Shown: piece by piece, positions 61,255-62,090 of the stretch
Layout of the letters: each line of letters starts with the position of its first letter
How positions within the stretch are numbered: the first letter of the stretch is position 1
Source of the DNA: Nanosynbacter sp963540705
GTDB lineage: Bacteria; Patescibacteriota; Saccharimonadia; Saccharimonadales; Saccharimonadaceae
Assembly: GCA_963540705.1 (NCBI GenBank)
Contig: CAUTQX010000001.1
Span: 1-62,090 of the forward strand
Length of the DNA stretch: 62,090 bases
Direction of reading: 5' to 3'
The notes under the pieces: model-generated
Seen by the model: only the letters and a program-made list of their open reading frames with translations
What the model was told of the DNA's origin: nothing
The model's database searches: none
Program-made: the position numbers and the translations under genes

Positions 61255-62090
61255 CACGATAATGCTCCTTCCATGATTTATCAACTATCTTTTTCATTGC
61301 TTTATGGAAAATTGTGGCTGAAAATTCGTTAGCTGTGGCTGAAATCTTTGTTGGTGAAACTTTTTTTCCTGGCAGTTTCTCTAAAACTTCTATTAGCGAA
61401 GAATCTGTTTGTTCAGGGAAAAACCAACCGTTTTTTTCAGGTTTTATATAATCAAGAGCACCGCCGGCTTGATAGGCAACTACTGGAATGCCAGATGCCA
61501 ACGCTTCAACTGGCGCAATCCCGAAATCTTCGTGTGAACAAAAAATAAACAAATCTGCTTTTTTAATATATTTTTCTCGCGTAGTATTATCAACGAATCC
61601 TAGGAAATTAGTGTGTTTATCGGCGATATTTTTTAGATTGTCAACGTCAGGCCCTTTTCCAATAATATCTAATTGCCAGCCAAGTTTCTGACAAGCTTTA
61701 ATAGCAATATCAAGTCGTTTCATTGGCACGATTCGCCCCCAAATCAGACAGCGAGGTTTTTTGGGGATGGACGTTTGCTTGCGATTTTTAGCAAGCGGCG
61801 AAAAGCTCGATACGTCAATTGGTGGAAAAACGACTGTACTTTTTCGCTGGTAGAACTCTTCAATATCAGCCTGAATTCCTGTGGAGTTGGCAATGAAAAC
61901 ATCAACATTTTGAGCGGCATTGAAATCGCGCTTCTTTAGTGGCTTAACTAGTGTTTTTAGTCCCAAACGCGCCAGCCATTGCGGACGAAAGCTTGGTCGT
62001 TTGATATATTCCTCGTAATGTCGCCAGTAAAAATGAGTTGGCGTGTGGCAGTAGCAAATATGTAGTTGTTCGGGGCGGGATTTGCGGGCA
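61241..62090 (-). CDS. Glycosyltransferase family 4 (5' end outside window)
   Basis: The frame is open to the window edge, continuing upstream of the Met at 61966 as HICYCHTPTHFYW and FRPQWLARLG, typical of GT4 N-terminal domains, so the true start lies beyond 62090. Further on: NVDVFIANSTGIQADI, GRIVPMKRLDIAI, FIFCSHEDFGIAPVEALASGIPV. Translationally coupled to the next GT4 gene. Confidence 0.9.
   Translation of the reverse strand, partial: ARKSRPEQLHICYCHTPTHFYWRHYEEYIKRPSFRPQWLARLGLKTLVKPLKKRDFNAAQNVDVFIANSTGIQADIEEFYQRKSTVVFPPIDVSSFSPLAKNRKQTSIPKKPRCLIWGRIVPMKRLDIAIKACQKLGWQLDIIGKGPDVDNLKNIADKHTNFLGFVDNTTREKYIKKADLFIFCSHEDFGIAPVEALASGIPVVAYQAGGALDYIKPEKNGWFFPEQTDSSLIEVLEKLPGKKVSPTKISATANEFSATIFHKAMKKIVDKSWKEHYRENRN

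Overview
The window reads as a chromosomal segment of a member of the Candidate Phyla Radiation, most likely Saccharibacteria (TM7). This is inference from gene content: many multi-TM VirB2/TrbC-like pilins, a PrgI/VirB4/VirB6 secretion locus, truncated Mur ligases, short intergenic spaces, the standard genetic code and a Gram-positive-type cell-wall gene set. It is not inference from a 16S gene, because none is present. Five tRNA genes (three Ser, Arg, Asp) are present. No CRISPR array, insertion sequence or prophage was seen.

Layout. 1-2911 (minus): groES-groEL with a perfect CIRCE element, then two uncharacterised genes. 2995-12063: cell wall and translation genes (murF-like, murE-like, tsaD, femAB-like, valS with a structured leader, a VanZ/RDD membrane protein). 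11974-18079: the tRNA genes, a VirB2-like pilin, rlmH, comF and hsp20, followed on the minus strand by a run of six consecutive pilin-like genes. 18243-34393 (plus): a long operon-like block for a type IV secretion-like machine: lipoprotein, two VirB6/TrbL-like proteins, PrgI/VirB3-like, VirB4 in two pieces, a 1011-residue membrane protein ending in a VanY-type peptidase, a secreted lysozyme-like/NlpC-like hydrolase, and small anchored proteins. No relaxase, VirB11 or VirD4 was recognised in the window.

34383-39245 is the replication-origin region in the classical order dnaN-dnaA-(DnaA boxes)-rpmH-rnpA-yidC-jag. dnaA is broken: its two halves lie in different frames, with about seven residues missing at the junction.

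39226-62090 is a surface-glycan region: GtrA/GtrB-like pairs, GT2 and GT4 glycosyltransferases, a Wzm/Wzt-type exporter, a secreted repeat protein, a five-gene nucleotide-sugar cassette (aminotransferase, Gfo/Idh/MocA, ATP-grasp, SDR, HAD), the complete dTDP-rhamnose set rmlABCD, and a cytidylyltransferase-like protein.

A recurrent regulatory style is visible. Many genes have a -10 box (often extended, TGnTATAAT) only 5-8 nt upstream of the ATG and no Shine-Dalgarno sequence, which predicts leaderless mRNAs. Internal operon genes carry ordinary GGAGG-type sites. Together the genes suggest a small epibiont-like cell that invests in surface glycan, pili/secretion and peptidoglycan hydrolases.
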